64,000 nucleotides of DNA from Candidatus Acutalibacter stercorigallinarum (GCA_019112625.1 DXIW01000013.1:1-64000); one strand, 5' to 3'; shown: positions 1-8,425, counted from the first letter of the stretch. Numbers and translations are program-made. Notes: generated by a model not told the origin, from the sequence alone.

Positions 1-1
1 G

Positions 2-376
2 CTTTCCCTGCCCTGCGCGGTGGACTTCGAGTTCTACGGCGAGTTTTTCGACCACCCGCCGGACGTGGAAGCGACCCGCGCCGAACTGCGCGCCCTGCTC
101 GAAGCGCTGGAGGCGGGGACGGGGCGAAAGCCCGTCCTCTACGCCACATCGCGCAGTTACCGCATGTACCTGCAAGGCGCGTTTGACGGCTATCCCCTCT
201 GGATACGCGATGTTTACCTCTGGCCCGCGCTCACCCTGCCCGGCGGGGATTGGACCTTCTGGCAGTATTCGGACAAGGGCCTGCTGGACGGCTATCAGGG
301 CGAGGAGCAATACATAGACCTGAACGTCTTCCACGGCGACGAAGCGGCCTTCGCGCGCTGGCTGCAAGATGTATGA
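2..376 (+). CDS. GH25 lysozyme-like muramidase, C-terminal part
   Basis: The frame is open to the left edge, so the N-terminus lies outside the window; 124 residues are visible. The segment VDFEFYGE carries the Asp-X-Glu pair of the glycoside hydrolase 25 active site. The later stretches KPVLYATSRSY, YPLWIRDVY, DWTFWQYSD and IDLNVF follow the usual GH25 order of beta-strands. GH25 enzymes cleave the MurNAc-GlcNAc bond of peptidoglycan and are usually secreted. Whether there was a signal peptide or wall-binding domain cannot be seen. The next gene is convergent and separated by a bidirectional terminator, so this gene is not part of the aldolase locus. Family assignment is secure; role (autolysin, phage endolysin or predatory lysozyme) is open. 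Confidence 0.88.
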   Translation, partial: LSLPCAVDFEFYGEFFDHPPDVEATRAELRALLEALEAGTGRKPVLYATSRSYRMYLQGAFDGYPLWIRDVYLWPALTLPGGDWTFWQYSDKGLLDGYQGEEQYIDLNVFHGDEAAFARWLQDV

Positions 377-437
377 CAAAGGCATCGCCTTGCCCAACGG
401 GAGGGCGATGCCAGCGTTCTGAGAAAGCCCACGGCCG

Positions 438-473
438 AAAAATCGCCCCGATAAAAGAGATTGGGGCGATTTT
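438..473. terminator. Bidirectional terminator between lysozyme and aldolase genes
   Basis: A perfect inverted repeat AAAATCGCCCC / GGGGCGATTTT has a 13-base loop and A/T tails on both sides, so it can end transcription from either convergent gene. A second stem, GGCATCGCC / GGCGATGCC, lies just to the left (about 382-411) without a T tract. Confidence 0.8.
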
Positions 474-569
474 CGCGGTCGCGGGCTTTGTCAACGCTCT
501 GCCAGTCTGCCCACTTTGTCAACATCCTGCGGCCGGCAGACGCGCGCCTGCCGGCCGGGTGTCGGTTTG

Positions 570-1469
570 TCAGCAGAAGTCGATCGGCTCCGCCAGCAGG
601 CGGCGCACGGCCTCCTTGCCCGCTTCACTGAGGGGGGCAAAGGGCGCGCGGCAGGCGCCGCAGGGCACGCCGCGCAGCGTGCAGCCGTACTTCGTCGCCG
701 CGAAGATGCCGTGCTTCACCAGCGTCTCCACGCGGGCGTTGAGCTGGTGCTGCAGGCGCTGCGCGCGGGCCATGTCGCCGGCGCGGAACGCCTCGCGGAT
801 GCGCAGAAACAGCGGCGCGAAGAGGTTGGCCGTGGTACTGATGGTGCCCTCCGCGCCCATGGCGAGCGCGCCGAGGAACATCTCGTCAAAGCCGTTGAGG
901 TAGCACTTGTCCGGGTAGGCCATGGAGAGCCGCTCCAGGGCGTAGAGGTTGTGGGAAGTGTGCTTGATGCCGATGATGTTCGGATTTTCCATCAGGCGGG
1001 CGGCGTTTTCCTTGGTGAACTCCACGCCCGTGAACTGGGGGATGTTGTAGAGGATGATGGGCATGTCGGGAACGGCGCGGGCCACCGCCTCGTAATAGCC
1101 GGTGATCTCCTCCAGAGAGAAGTGGTAGTAATACGGCGGGATCATGGAGATCGCCGTGCAGCCCACCTCGCGCGCGTGGCGGGCGAGGGTGATGACATCC
1201 TGCGTGCGCACGGTGCCCACGTGGGCCACCACGCTGACGCGGCCGTTGACCGTGTTCATCACGTCCTCGACCACCTGCATGCGCTCTTCAAGGCTCATCA
1301 GCAGCCCCTCGCCGGAGGAACCGCAGCAGTAAAAGCCTTCCACGCCGTCAGAAAGCTCCATCTCCACCAAAGCGCGCAGTGCGCCGCGGTCCAGCCGTTC
1401 GCTTTCGTCCACGGGCAGCACCAGCGCGGAGAAGATGCGCGCAAGGTCCTCGCGACGCCAGTTTACCAT
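570..1469 (-). CDS. N-acetylneuraminate lyase-like DapA-family aldolase
   Basis: A 299-residue class I aldolase of the DHDPS/NAL family, which forms a Schiff base between Lys and pyruvate. Visible motifs are the carboxylate-binding GSSGE, the catalytic Tyr in ILYNIP, and the Schiff-base Lys in GIKHTS. The segments VVAHVGTV, YYYHFSLEE and GFDEMF resemble sialic acid lyase (NanA) more than lysine-pathway DHDPS, and the DHDPS Arg after YNVP is absent (QFTG here). The ATG at 1469 was chosen because GGAGG sits about 8 bases upstream; a TTG nine bases earlier is possible. The start overlaps the end of the SDR gene by 7 bases, implying translational coupling. The likely reaction is cleavage of a sialic acid or another 2-keto-3-deoxy sugar acid to pyruvate plus an aldehyde; the substrate is not proven. 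Confidence 0.82.
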   Translation of the reverse strand: MVNWRREDLARIFSALVLPVDESERLDRGALRALVEMELSDGVEGFYCCGSSGEGLLMSLEERMQVVEDVMNTVNGRVSVVAHVGTVRTQDVITLARHAREVGCTAISMIPPYYYHFSLEEITGYYEAVARAVPDMPIILYNIPQFTGVEFTKENAARLMENPNIIGIKHTSHNLYALERLSMAYPDKCYLNGFDEMFLGALAMGAEGTISTTANLFAPLFLRIREAFRAGDMARAQRLQHQLNARVETLVKHGIFAATKYGCTLRGVPCGACRAPFAPLSEAGKEAVRRLLAEPIDFC

Positions 1470-2296
1470 GCCGTCCAACCTCCATCAATGACCAGATTCG
1501 AGCCCGTCATGAACGAAGACGCCTGCGAGGCGAGGAAGATCAGCGCGCCGTTGTACTCATTTTCCTGAGACATGCGGCCCATGGGCATGCGGGCGCAGAA
1601 GTTGGCCTGGAAGGTCTCGTCCTGCGTGTCGCGCCAGACGCCGGCGGGGGTGAGGGTGTTGACGCGGATGCCCTTCTTGCCCCAGTAGGTGGCCAGATAG
1701 CGGGTGAGGTTGTATATGCCGGATTTCGCCGCCGAGTAGGCCACGGGCTTGATGAAGGGAACGCCCGTGCGCTCCTCCTTGTAGGCGTAGATGTCCTGAA
1801 TGGGGGAGAGCATGCCGTAGATGGAGCCGATGTTGATGATGGAGCCGCCCTTGCCGTCGCGCACCATGCGCGCGCCCACGGCCTGACAGCAGAGGAAAGT
1901 GCCCACCAGATTCACGTCCACCACCTCGCGGAAGACGCTCTCGGGGAACTTCTCAAACGGGCCGGACACCTCCGGCGGCGCGCTGGGCTGCGTGTCGATG
2001 CCGGCGTTGTTGACCAGCACGTCCGGGGCGCCGGGCCAGACCTTTTCCATCTCGTCCAGAGCGGCCTCGATGGTGGCCTTGTCGTTGATGTCCACCTGAT
2101 AGCAGCGCAGGCGGTCGTAGTCATATTCCGCGCTGGGGAACACTTTTTCCACGCGCTCCGGGCTGAGGTGCGCGGTGAACACGGCCACGCGCGCCTCGCG
2201 GCGGTACAGCTCCTGCACGAAGTTTTTGCCGATCTGCCCCATGCCGCCGGTGACGATGCAGATCTTGTCCTTTACACTGAAAAGAGGGTCGTTCAT
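1463..2296 (-). CDS. SDR-family NAD(P)-dependent oxidoreductase
   Basis: A 277-residue classical short-chain dehydrogenase/reductase. The N-terminal Rossmann motif is TGGMGQIG, the NNAG structural motif follows, and the active site is Ser (NIGSIYG) with YSAAK. The C-terminus ends in IDGGWTAW, typical of the family. ATG 2296 is preferred over ATG 2302 because AAAGGAG lies 7 bases upstream of 2296 but abuts 2302. It sits between two DapA-family aldolase genes and overlaps the downstream one, so it probably oxidises or reduces a sugar-acid intermediate of the same pathway. The 50-60 residues between NNAG and YSAAK include an insert around KEERTGVPF, which may line the substrate pocket. Cofactor preference and substrate cannot be read from sequence alone. 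Confidence 0.88.
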   Translation of the reverse strand: MNDPLFSVKDKICIVTGGMGQIGKNFVQELYRREARVAVFTAHLSPERVEKVFPSAEYDYDRLRCYQVDINDKATIEAALDEMEKVWPGAPDVLVNNAGIDTQPSAPPEVSGPFEKFPESVFREVVDVNLVGTFLCCQAVGARMVRDGKGGSIINIGSIYGMLSPIQDIYAYKEERTGVPFIKPVAYSAAKSGIYNLTRYLATYWGKKGIRVNTLTPAGVWRDTQDETFQANFCARMPMGRMSQENEYNGALIFLASQASSFMTGSNLVIDGGWTAW

Positions 2297-2352
2297 GTGC
2301 ATTCTCCTTTGCTCACAATGTCATTCGGCCGCGTTTGCCGCGGCTGAAAAGA

Positions 2353-3231
2353 TCAGTCCCAGTTTTCAAAAGCGCGCTCGATCTGGCGCTTTTCTTCATC
2401 AGAGAGGTGGGTGATGGGGCTGCGGCAGTATCCCGTGTCGCGCCCGAGCAGCTTGAGGGCGTACTTGAGGCGGATGGGGAACTGGTTGCCCGCGATGCAC
2501 TGCCAGGGCTTGTAGAGCCTGTCCTGAATGGCGTAGGCGCGCGCAAGGTCGCCGGCGTTGAAGGCCGTCCACATCTCCACGCACTCGGCGGGGAAGGCCG
2601 CCACCACCGCGGAGATGGCCCCGCAGGCGCCCAGGGTGTAACAGGTGGCCAGCATGTCGTCCGTGGCGGCGTAGAGGCGGCCCTGATCGCCTACTTCCAT
2701 CTTCATGGCGTAGAGAGCGGGCACGCCGCCCACGCTCTGCTTGATGCCCATGACATGCTCCGTTTCGTTGAGCAAGCGGTGGAACAGGCGGGGCGTGATG
2801 GTGTTCTGCGGGATGACGTTGTAGATGATGATCGGCGTTTCCAGTTCGCGCGAAAGCGTGCTGTAAAAGTCGAACATGCCCTGCTCGTCCGGCACAAGCA
2901 CATTGTAGGCGGTGGGAGTGATCATCAGCGCGTCCGCCCCTGCGTCGCGCGCCACTTTGCCGGCGCGCACCGCGTCGCGCGTGCAGCCGCGCATGACGCC
3001 GCAGATCACGGGGCGCTCGTCGCCCGCGCGTTCCCGGGCCAACTGGACCATGTCGCGCAGTTCCTCGTCGCAAAGGGTCGGGCCTTCGCCCGTGCTGCCG
3101 GCCACGCTCAGGCCCTGTACGCCCGCGCGCAGGGCAAAGTCCATTTCCGCCGCGACCAGCTTGTCGTCGATGTCGCCATTGGCCTTGAAGGCGGTGACGA
3201 TCGGCGGGAACATCCCTTGGATCGCTTTCAA
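2353..3231 (-). CDS. DapA-family aldolase, non-DHDPS
   Basis: A 292-residue member of the pyruvate-dependent aldolase family. GSTGEG, the Tyr in IIIYNVI and the Lys in VMGIKQS give the complete Schiff-base machinery. The residue that in DHDPS is Arg (YNVPSRTG) is replaced here: the sequence runs YNVIPQNT. The enzyme is therefore unlikely to make dihydrodipicolinate; a true dapA is present at 59.5 kb. The start is TTG 3231, with AAGGAGG about 9 bases upstream and a consensus promoter further up. It is first in a minus-strand unit with the SDR and NanA-like genes, separated from the SDR gene by 56 bases. Candidate activities are 2-keto-3-deoxy-sugar-acid or 4-hydroxy-2-oxoglutarate aldolase. 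Confidence 0.82.
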   Translation of the reverse strand: MKAIQGMFPPIVTAFKANGDIDDKLVAAEMDFALRAGVQGLSVAGSTGEGPTLCDEELRDMVQLARERAGDERPVICGVMRGCTRDAVRAGKVARDAGADALMITPTAYNVLVPDEQGMFDFYSTLSRELETPIIIYNVIPQNTITPRLFHRLLNETEHVMGIKQSVGGVPALYAMKMEVGDQGRLYAATDDMLATCYTLGACGAISAVVAAFPAECVEMWTAFNAGDLARAYAIQDRLYKPWQCIAGNQFPIRLKYALKLLGRDTGYCRSPITHLSDEEKRQIERAFENWD

Positions 3232-3263
3232 ATCTGTGCCCCTCCTTGTTTTTGATCTGTATT

Positions 3264-3278
3264 ATGACATCATACAAT
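3264..3278. promoter_or_regulatory. Operator copy 1 (15-bp dyad)
   Basis: ATGACATCATACAAT contains the dyad ATGA-CA-TCAT. It overlaps the expected start point of the minus-strand promoter. An identical 15-mer lies at 3447-3461. The GntR/FCD protein at 9.3 kb is the obvious candidate repressor; this is inference. Confidence 0.7.
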
Positions 3279-3281
3279 ATC

Positions 3282-3311
3282 ATTATACTCCGCGGGAACA
3301 CCATCTGTCAA
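3282..3311 (-). promoter_or_regulatory. Sigma-A promoter for minus-strand aldolase/SDR operon
   Basis: Read on the minus strand, TTGACA (3311-3306) is followed after 18 bases by TATAAT (3287-3282), a full consensus match. Transcription would begin near 3275, inside operator copy 1. Confidence 0.85.
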
Positions 3312-3406
3312 CGGCACACGGACATTTCTTTAACTCCATCAAATAGAAAATGATGCACGATGATTTATGTGCAATACTACTAATTATTAAATATTGAGTT
3401 TGGTTA

Positions 3407-3435
3407 TTGACAAAACGCAAAGACTGTGCTACATT
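3407..3435 (+). promoter_or_regulatory. Sigma-A promoter for plus-strand aldolase/ABC operon
   Basis: TTGACA (3407-3412), a 17-base spacer and TACATT (3430-3435). The start point would be near 3442, just before operator copy 2. This position also rules out the upstream in-frame TTG 3407 and ATG 3437 as starts of the aldolase gene. Confidence 0.8.
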
Positions 3436-3446
3436 TATGCCATGGA

Positions 3447-3461
3447 ATGACATCATACAAT
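3447..3461. promoter_or_regulatory. Operator copy 2 (15-bp dyad)
   Basis: This is identical over 15 bases to copy 1 and lies just downstream of the predicted start point of the plus-strand promoter, where a bound repressor would block initiation or early elongation. Confidence 0.7.
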
Positions 3462-3487
3462 CATATCAAGGAAATGAGGTCGATCCC

Positions 3488-4405
3488 GTGAAGTTTCAGG
3501 AAAAGTACGGACAGATACTGCTCCCGCTCATCACGCCCTATGACGAGAACGAGAACGTCGATTACGACCGCTATGCCGAACTGATCGAGTACCTTATCAA
3601 GAACGATCTGTGCGATTCGCTGATCGTCACCGGCACCACGGGCGAAGCCTCGCTGCTGACCTTTGACGAGCGCGTCAAGCTGATGGAGACGGCCCTCAAG
3701 GCCGCCGCGGGCCGCAAGCCGGTCATCGCCGGCACGGGCTGCGCCTCCACCAAGGAGACCATCGCCCTGACCAAGGCGGCGGAAAACCTGGGCATCGAGC
3801 TGTGCCTGGTGGTCTGCCCCTTCTACAATAAGCCCACGCAGGAGGGCATCTACCGCCACTTTAAGCAGCTGGCCGAGAGTACTTCCGCGAAGATCATGCT
3901 CTACAACATCCCCATTTTCGTGGGCGTGAACATGGAGCCGGAAACGGTAGCGCGCCTGGCCGCCATCCCCAACATCGTCGGCATCAAGGACGAGGCCGGC
4001 ATCAACCCCACGCAGGTGACGGATTTCTTCCTCGCCACGCAGGATGTGGACCCCGATTTCGCCGTCTACAATGGCGACGACGTCATGCTCCTGCCCACCA
4101 TCGTGCAGGGCGCGATGGGCCTGGTCTCGGGCGGCGCGCACATCTTCGGCCACGAGATCCGCGCCATCTTCAAGGCCTTTGCCGAGGGCGACAACGCCCG
4201 CGCCAAAGAGCTGTTCATCCCGCTGTACCGCTTCTGCAAGTCCACCGGCCAGAACGGCCGCCTGCTGCCCAACTCCATCCTGCGTCCGGCCATCGAGGCC
4301 GTCACGGGCATCAAGCTGGGGCCGCCGCGCCTGCCGCTCGCCCCTGCCACCGAGGAGGAGATGAAGGTCACGCTCTCCATCCTCAAGGAAATCGGGAAAC
4401 TCTGA
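3488..4405 (+). CDS. DapA-family aldolase, first gene of ABC operon
   Basis: A 305-residue class I aldolase. GTTGEA, the Tyr in MLYNIP and the Lys in IVGIKDEAG are present; DHDPS Arg is replaced (YNIPIFVG). The C-terminus GPPRLPLAPATEEE is the ordinary family ending. The start is GTG 3488: GAGG lies 8 bases upstream, the protein then begins MKFQEKYGQ just before the first barrel strand as in relatives, and earlier start codons fall inside the promoter. It leads the operon for a Liv-type importer, so its substrate probably derives from the imported compound. It is clearly different from the other two aldolases of the locus (different barrel sequences), so these are not recent duplicates. Confidence 0.84.
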   Translation: MKFQEKYGQILLPLITPYDENENVDYDRYAELIEYLIKNDLCDSLIVTGTTGEASLLTFDERVKLMETALKAAAGRKPVIAGTGCASTKETIALTKAAENLGIELCLVVCPFYNKPTQEGIYRHFKQLAESTSAKIMLYNIPIFVGVNMEPETVARLAAIPNIVGIKDEAGINPTQVTDFFLATQDVDPDFAVYNGDDVMLLPTIVQGAMGLVSGGAHIFGHEIRAIFKAFAEGDNARAKELFIPLYRFCKSTGQNGRLLPNSILRPAIEAVTGIKLGPPRLPLAPATEEEMKVTLSILKEIGKL

Positions 4406-4421
4406 GGCAATGTCGCCTCAG
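4402..4421 (+). other. Intercistronic hairpin before substrate-binding protein gene
   Basis: CTGAGGC / GCCTCAG form a 7-bp stem with a 6-base loop; the aldolase stop codon lies inside it. There is no T tract. Such hairpins commonly mark 5' ends of stabilised mRNA for highly expressed binding proteins. Confidence 0.55.
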
Positions 4422-4448
4422 GAAATATAGACCAACGGAGGGAAAACA

Positions 4449-5651
4449 ATGAAAAAGTTACTGGCGATCCTCATTTCTGTGATGTTGCTCGCGGGCTCCT
4501 GCGCCTTTGCCGAAGGCGCTACGGGTGAGATCATCTTCGGTCTTACCGCTCCTGTGACCGGTTCGCAGGCCGCTGGCGGCGAGCAGGCCCAGAAGGGCAT
4601 GGAGCTGGCCATTGAAGAGGTCAACAACGCCGGCGGCATCACCCTTTCCGACGGCACCACCTATACCATCACCCTGCTGGTCGAAGACGATCAGGGCGAC
4701 TCCACCCTCTGCGATACCACCGTTCGCCGCCTCGTCTCCAACGGCGCGTGCGTGCTGTTTGGGCCGTACTTCTCCGGCGCGACCATCGCTCTGGATGCCA
4801 CCATGCGCGAACTGCAGGTCCCGATCATCAACTCCGCCACCTCCGTGCAGATCGACGATCTGCAGAACCCCTGGATCTGGCACAACCGCTGCGATGACGG
4901 CATCAACGTGCTGGCGCTGGGCAAGGCCGTGATCGACGATTACGTGGCCGCCAACGGCTCCACCGAAGGCCTGAAGGTCGGCATCGTCTGCTGCAACGAC
5001 GAGACCGGCACCTCCGCCGCCGAGAGCTATCAGGAGTACTTCACCGAGAACGGCATCGAGTTCTACGTGGACTTCCACAACAAGGAAGACGCCGACCTGA
5101 CCGCCTACATCCAGAAGGCGATCGCCGCCGGCTGCAACGCCTGGGTGTCCTCCACGCATGACATCGCCGCCGTGGCGCTGGCCAAGGCCATGTACGAGGC
5201 CGGCCTGCGCGACCAGATCGTTTACATGAACCCCATCCTCGCCCAGACGCAGGTGCTGGAGATGATGGAGAACGACTGGGTCGAAGGCTGGGGCTGCGTG
5301 TGCGACTACTCCGCCACCAACGACACCAACGAGATGTCCAAGGCCTTCACCGAGGCCTGGGAAGCCAAGTACGGCAACAACCCCACCCCGGACGTCCAGG
5401 GCGCCCTCTACTACTGCCACACCATGCTGGCCGTGGAAGCCATCCGCAACGCTGATTCCATCGAGCCCGCCGCCATCCGCGACGCCATCGCCAGCATCAA
5501 CGGTTTCGAGAGCATCATCGGCACCGTCTACGCCGACGAGTACACCAACCTGATCTACGAGATCGGTATCGCCAAGATCCAGGACGGCGTGCCCACCATG
5601 ACCGGCAGCGTCTCTCTGGCCTCTGATTACGGCTTCGGCGAAGACGCGTAA
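4449..5651 (+). CDS. Liv-type ABC transporter substrate-binding protein
   Basis: A 400-residue type I periplasmic-binding-fold protein of the LivK/amide-binding family. A signal peptide with charged MKK and a hydrophobic core ends near residues 15-22; AGSC could be a loose lipobox, while AFA-E could be a type I cleavage site. The mature protein begins GEIIFGLTAPVTGSQAAGG, typical of branched-chain-amino-acid-type receptors, and the segment SATSVQID lies where such proteins contact the ligand alpha-carboxylate. It has a strong SD (GGAGGG) and is flanked by hairpins, which fits higher expression than the permeases. Family members bind amino acids, amides, urea or aromatic acids; the link to aldolases suggests an acid substrate here, but this is inference. 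Confidence 0.92.
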   Translation: MKKLLAILISVMLLAGSCAFAEGATGEIIFGLTAPVTGSQAAGGEQAQKGMELAIEEVNNAGGITLSDGTTYTITLLVEDDQGDSTLCDTTVRRLVSNGACVLFGPYFSGATIALDATMRELQVPIINSATSVQIDDLQNPWIWHNRCDDGINVLALGKAVIDDYVAANGSTEGLKVGIVCCNDETGTSAAESYQEYFTENGIEFYVDFHNKEDADLTAYIQKAIAAGCNAWVSSTHDIAAVALAKAMYEAGLRDQIVYMNPILAQTQVLEMMENDWVEGWGCVCDYSATNDTNEMSKAFTEAWEAKYGNNPTPDVQGALYYCHTMLAVEAIRNADSIEPAAIRDAIASINGFESIIGTVYADEYTNLIYEIGIAKIQDGVPTMTGSVSLASDYGFGEDA

Positions 5652-5673
5652 TCCATCCTCAACAACGACCATG

Positions 5674-5702
5674 CGCCGCTGCCCCGCTAAGGCGGCGGCG
5701 CA
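5674..5702 (+). other. GC-rich hairpin between SBP and permease genes
   Basis: An 11-bp stem GCGCCGCTGCC / GGCGGCGGCGC (one G-U pair) with a 7-base loop and no T run. It lies directly after the binding-protein gene and would protect the upstream message and lower read-through into livH. Confidence 0.65.
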
Positions 5703-5734
5703 AGTCGTATCCAAGCCTTGGAAGGAGTGTTCGC

Positions 5735-6619
5735 GTGAGCATTTTGGCAGGGATAAACATTCCACAGCTTCTCATCACCGGCATCGCGATGGGCTGTATC
5801 TACTTTCTGGTCGCCACGGAATATACGCTGATCTTCAACGCCACCGGCCTTGTGAACTTCGCCCACGAGAGCTTCATCGTGCTGGGCGCTTACATCTTCG
5901 CGGGCACGTTTGAGCGCGCGCTGGGCCTTTCCCACTGGCTGTCCATCGTTTTGACGATCGTGTGCATGATGGCCTTTGGCGTGCTGGTGGCCACCATCGT
6001 GTTAAATCCATTGCGCAATCTGCAATTTGTCACCTATGCCATGTTCGGCACGATGATGCTCAGCCGCATCGTGCTGGAGATCATCCGCCTCACCTGGGGC
6101 ACGCTGCCGTTCACCGTCAAGGGCTTTTTGCGCAGCAGCGTCAACATCGGCTCCACCGTGCTGAGCGAATCGTATCTGTACATCATCGGCGTGTCCATCA
6201 TCATCGTGGTCGCCCTGCAGCTGTTCTTCAAGAAGACCAAGGCCGGCAAGGCGATGATCTGCGTCTCCCAGAACAAGGACGCGGCGGCGCTGATGGGCAT
6301 CAACGTCAAGGCCAGCATCAACCTCACGGTGGCGCTGTCCGCGGCGCTGTGCGGCGTCATCGGCATCCTCTGCGCGCCGCTGTACAATGTCAACACCAGC
6401 ATGGTCGCCTCCGTGGCCCTCAAGGGCTTCTGCGCGGGCGTCATCGGCGGCTTTGGCAGCTACCCCGGCGCGATCATCGGCGGCATTCTCATCGGCCTTG
6501 TGGAGCAGTTCGGCATCCTCTTTTTGCCCACCGTGTACAAGGACGTACTCGCCTTCGGTCTGATGATCGTCTTCCTGCTCATCCGGCCCAGTGGCATCAT
6601 CAAGGCGAAAAAGGCGTGA
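5735..6619 (+). CDS. livH: Branched-chain amino acid-type ABC permease, LivH family
   Basis: A 294-residue integral membrane protein with about eight hydrophobic segments. NFAHESFIVLGAYIF near residue 35 is the LivH-type motif (usually NFAHG), and the C-terminal GGFGSYPGAIIGG is the cytoplasmic coupling loop that contacts the ATPases. The GTG start at 5735 has GGAAGGAG upstream. It pairs with LivM to form the membrane channel of the importer. Typical LivH length is 290-310 residues, so it is complete. The natural substrate is set by the binding protein, so the gene name indicates family only. Confidence 0.92.
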   Translation: MSILAGINIPQLLITGIAMGCIYFLVATEYTLIFNATGLVNFAHESFIVLGAYIFAGTFERALGLSHWLSIVLTIVCMMAFGVLVATIVLNPLRNLQFVTYAMFGTMMLSRIVLEIIRLTWGTLPFTVKGFLRSSVNIGSTVLSESYLYIIGVSIIIVVALQLFFKKTKAGKAMICVSQNKDAAALMGINVKASINLTVALSAALCGVIGILCAPLYNVNTSMVASVALKGFCAGVIGGFGSYPGAIIGGILIGLVEQFGILFLPTVYKDVLAFGLMIVFLLIRPSGIIKAKKA

Positions 6620-6646
6620 TCGCCAACGCGCGGAAGGAGTAAGATC

Positions 6647-7624
6647 ATGAACAAAAACACGGCCATTCGCAAGGGCATCATCGCCGCCGTGGCCACCGCG
6701 GCCGGCCTTGCGCTGCTCATCGTGTTCTTTTCTGTTTCCAATACCTATGTGCAGAGCGTCATGAACATGCTTCTGTACAACATCGTGCTTGTGCTGGGGC
6801 TGAACTTCATCACCGGCCTCACCGGGCAGATGAACCTGGCCACGGCCGGCATGCTGGCGCTGGGCGCCTACACCTACGGCGTGCTTACCACCACCGGCGG
6901 TTGGGAGCCGTGGGTGGCGCTGTTCGCGCTGTTTGCCGTCGGCCTGGCGCTGGGCCGCTGCCTGGGCTTCCCCAGCCTGCGTCTGAAGGGCTTTTTCCTC
7001 TCCCTGACCACCATCGGCTTTACGGAGATCGTGCGCCTGCTGGCGAGCAACCTTGCCGACGTTACCGGCGGCACCATGGGCCTTTCCAACATACCGCACT
7101 TGTCGTTCTTCTTTGCGTTTGCGGACAAGAACAGCTACTTCTACCTCAACCTCATCTTCACCGTCATCCTCACGCTGATCGCCATCCACATCGTCTACTC
7201 CAAGTGGGGCCGCGCCTACAAGGCGATCCGCGACAATGTCGAGGCGGCGGAGGCCGACGGCATCCACATCTCCAAACTGAAGATCCAGGCCTTCACGCTG
7301 GCCTCCATCTACGCGGTCATCGCCGGCTGCATGTACGCCGGTTACAACACCTACCTCAACCCCACCGGCTTCACCATCACCCATTCCCAGAACTACATCG
7401 CCATGCTCATGCTCGGCGGCCTGGGCAGCGTGCCGGGCAATATCATCGGCGCCACGCTGGTGACGGTGCTGCCCGAGCTTTTGCGTGAGTTTGACGATTA
7501 CTACTGGCTGATGTTCTGCACGGTCTGTCTGGTCATGGCCATCTTCGTGCCGGACGGCCTGTGGCCGCTGCTGCGCAAGCTCTTCCGCAAGCTGACGCGG
7601 CGCGATACCAGGGCATTGCGCTGA
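6647..7624 (+). CDS. livM: Branched-chain amino acid-type ABC permease, LivM family
   Basis: A 325-residue multi-spanning permease. GLNFITGLTGQMNLATAGMLA near residue 55 matches the LivM family pattern (Gly-rich, Q-X-N/S-L-G/A), and GGLGSVPGNIIGA near residue 265 is the ATPase-coupling loop. The basic tail RKLFRKLTRRD is cytoplasmic. It starts 27 bases after livH, with AAGGAG upstream of the ATG, and is followed by livG after 18 bases. Length and order agree with a complete Liv-type operon. Confidence 0.92.
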   Translation: MNKNTAIRKGIIAAVATAAGLALLIVFFSVSNTYVQSVMNMLLYNIVLVLGLNFITGLTGQMNLATAGMLALGAYTYGVLTTTGGWEPWVALFALFAVGLALGRCLGFPSLRLKGFFLSLTTIGFTEIVRLLASNLADVTGGTMGLSNIPHLSFFFAFADKNSYFYLNLIFTVILTLIAIHIVYSKWGRAYKAIRDNVEAAEADGIHISKLKIQAFTLASIYAVIAGCMYAGYNTYLNPTGFTITHSQNYIAMLMLGGLGSVPGNIIGATLVTVLPELLREFDDYYWLMFCTVCLVMAIFVPDGLWPLLRKLFRKLTRRDTRALR

Positions 7625-7642
7625 CGCGAAAGGAGTCTGACT

Positions 7643-8425
7643 ATGGCAACGATGCTGAAGCTGGATCACATCACGAAAAAATTCGGCGGTCTGGTGGCGG
7701 TCAACGACCTGTGCATGGAGGTCAAGGAGCATGAGATCCACGCGCTCATCGGCCCCAACGGCGCGGGCAAGACCACCGCGACCAATATGATCGAGGGCGT
7801 CTATCCCCCCACCAGCGGCCACATCTACTTCATGGACAAAGAGATCACCAACATGCAGACCTACCAGATCGCGCGTCTGGGCATCGGCAGGACCTTCCAG
7901 AACATCAAGGTCTACAACACCATGACCGCGCTGGAAAACGTCATGGTCGGCGGCCACCAATTGACGAAGCTGGACCTCTTTCCCAGCATCCTGCGCCCCT
8001 TCAAGCTGCGTCAGGAGGAAAAGATGCTGCGGGAAAAGGCGGAACACATGCTCGATTACATCGGCCTGTATTCCATCCGCAACGAACTGGTGAAAAACCT
8101 GCCCTACGGCAACCGCAAGGTGCTGGAGATCGGCCGCGCGCTGATGACCGATCCCAAGCTCATCCTTCTGGACGAGCCGGCGGCGGGTTTGAACCCCTCC
8201 GAGCGCGCTGACTTCATCCGCCTGCTGCTGCGCATCTACGACGAGGGCAAGACGCTCTTCTTCATTGAACACAACATGGACGTGGTCATGAACGTCAGTC
8301 AGATGATCACCGTGGTCAACTTCGGCGCCAAGATCGCCGAGGGCACGCCCAGGGAGATCCAGAATGACCCAGAGGTGATCAAGGCGTATCTGGGAGAAAG
8401 GTTCAAGGTGGCCAACAATGGATAA
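7643..8425 (+). CDS. livG: Liv-type ABC ATPase, LivG family
   Basis: A 260-residue ABC ATPase. Walker A is GPNGAGKTT near residue 37; Walker B is LILLDEPAAGLNP; the switch His lies in FFIEHNMDVVM. The signature is the relaxed LPYGNRKVLEIGRAL used by LivG proteins instead of LSGGQ. The start has GAAAGGAG upstream. The 3' end overlaps livF by 8 bases, so the two ATPases are translationally coupled and probably form a heterodimer powering import. Confidence 0.93.
   Translation: MATMLKLDHITKKFGGLVAVNDLCMEVKEHEIHALIGPNGAGKTTATNMIEGVYPPTSGHIYFMDKEITNMQTYQIARLGIGRTFQNIKVYNTMTALENVMVGGHQLTKLDLFPSILRPFKLRQEEKMLREKAEHMLDYIGLYSIRNELVKNLPYGNRKVLEIGRALMTDPKLILLDEPAAGLNPSERADFIRLLLRIYDEGKTLFFIEHNMDVVMNVSQMITVVNFGAKIAEGTPREIQNDPEVIKAYLGERFKVANNG

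Noticed and set aside
3407..3487. Upstream starts TTG 3407 and ATG 3437 for the plus-strand aldolase
   Set aside because: They coincide with the -35 element and the expected start point, and lack an SD; GTG 3488 has one.
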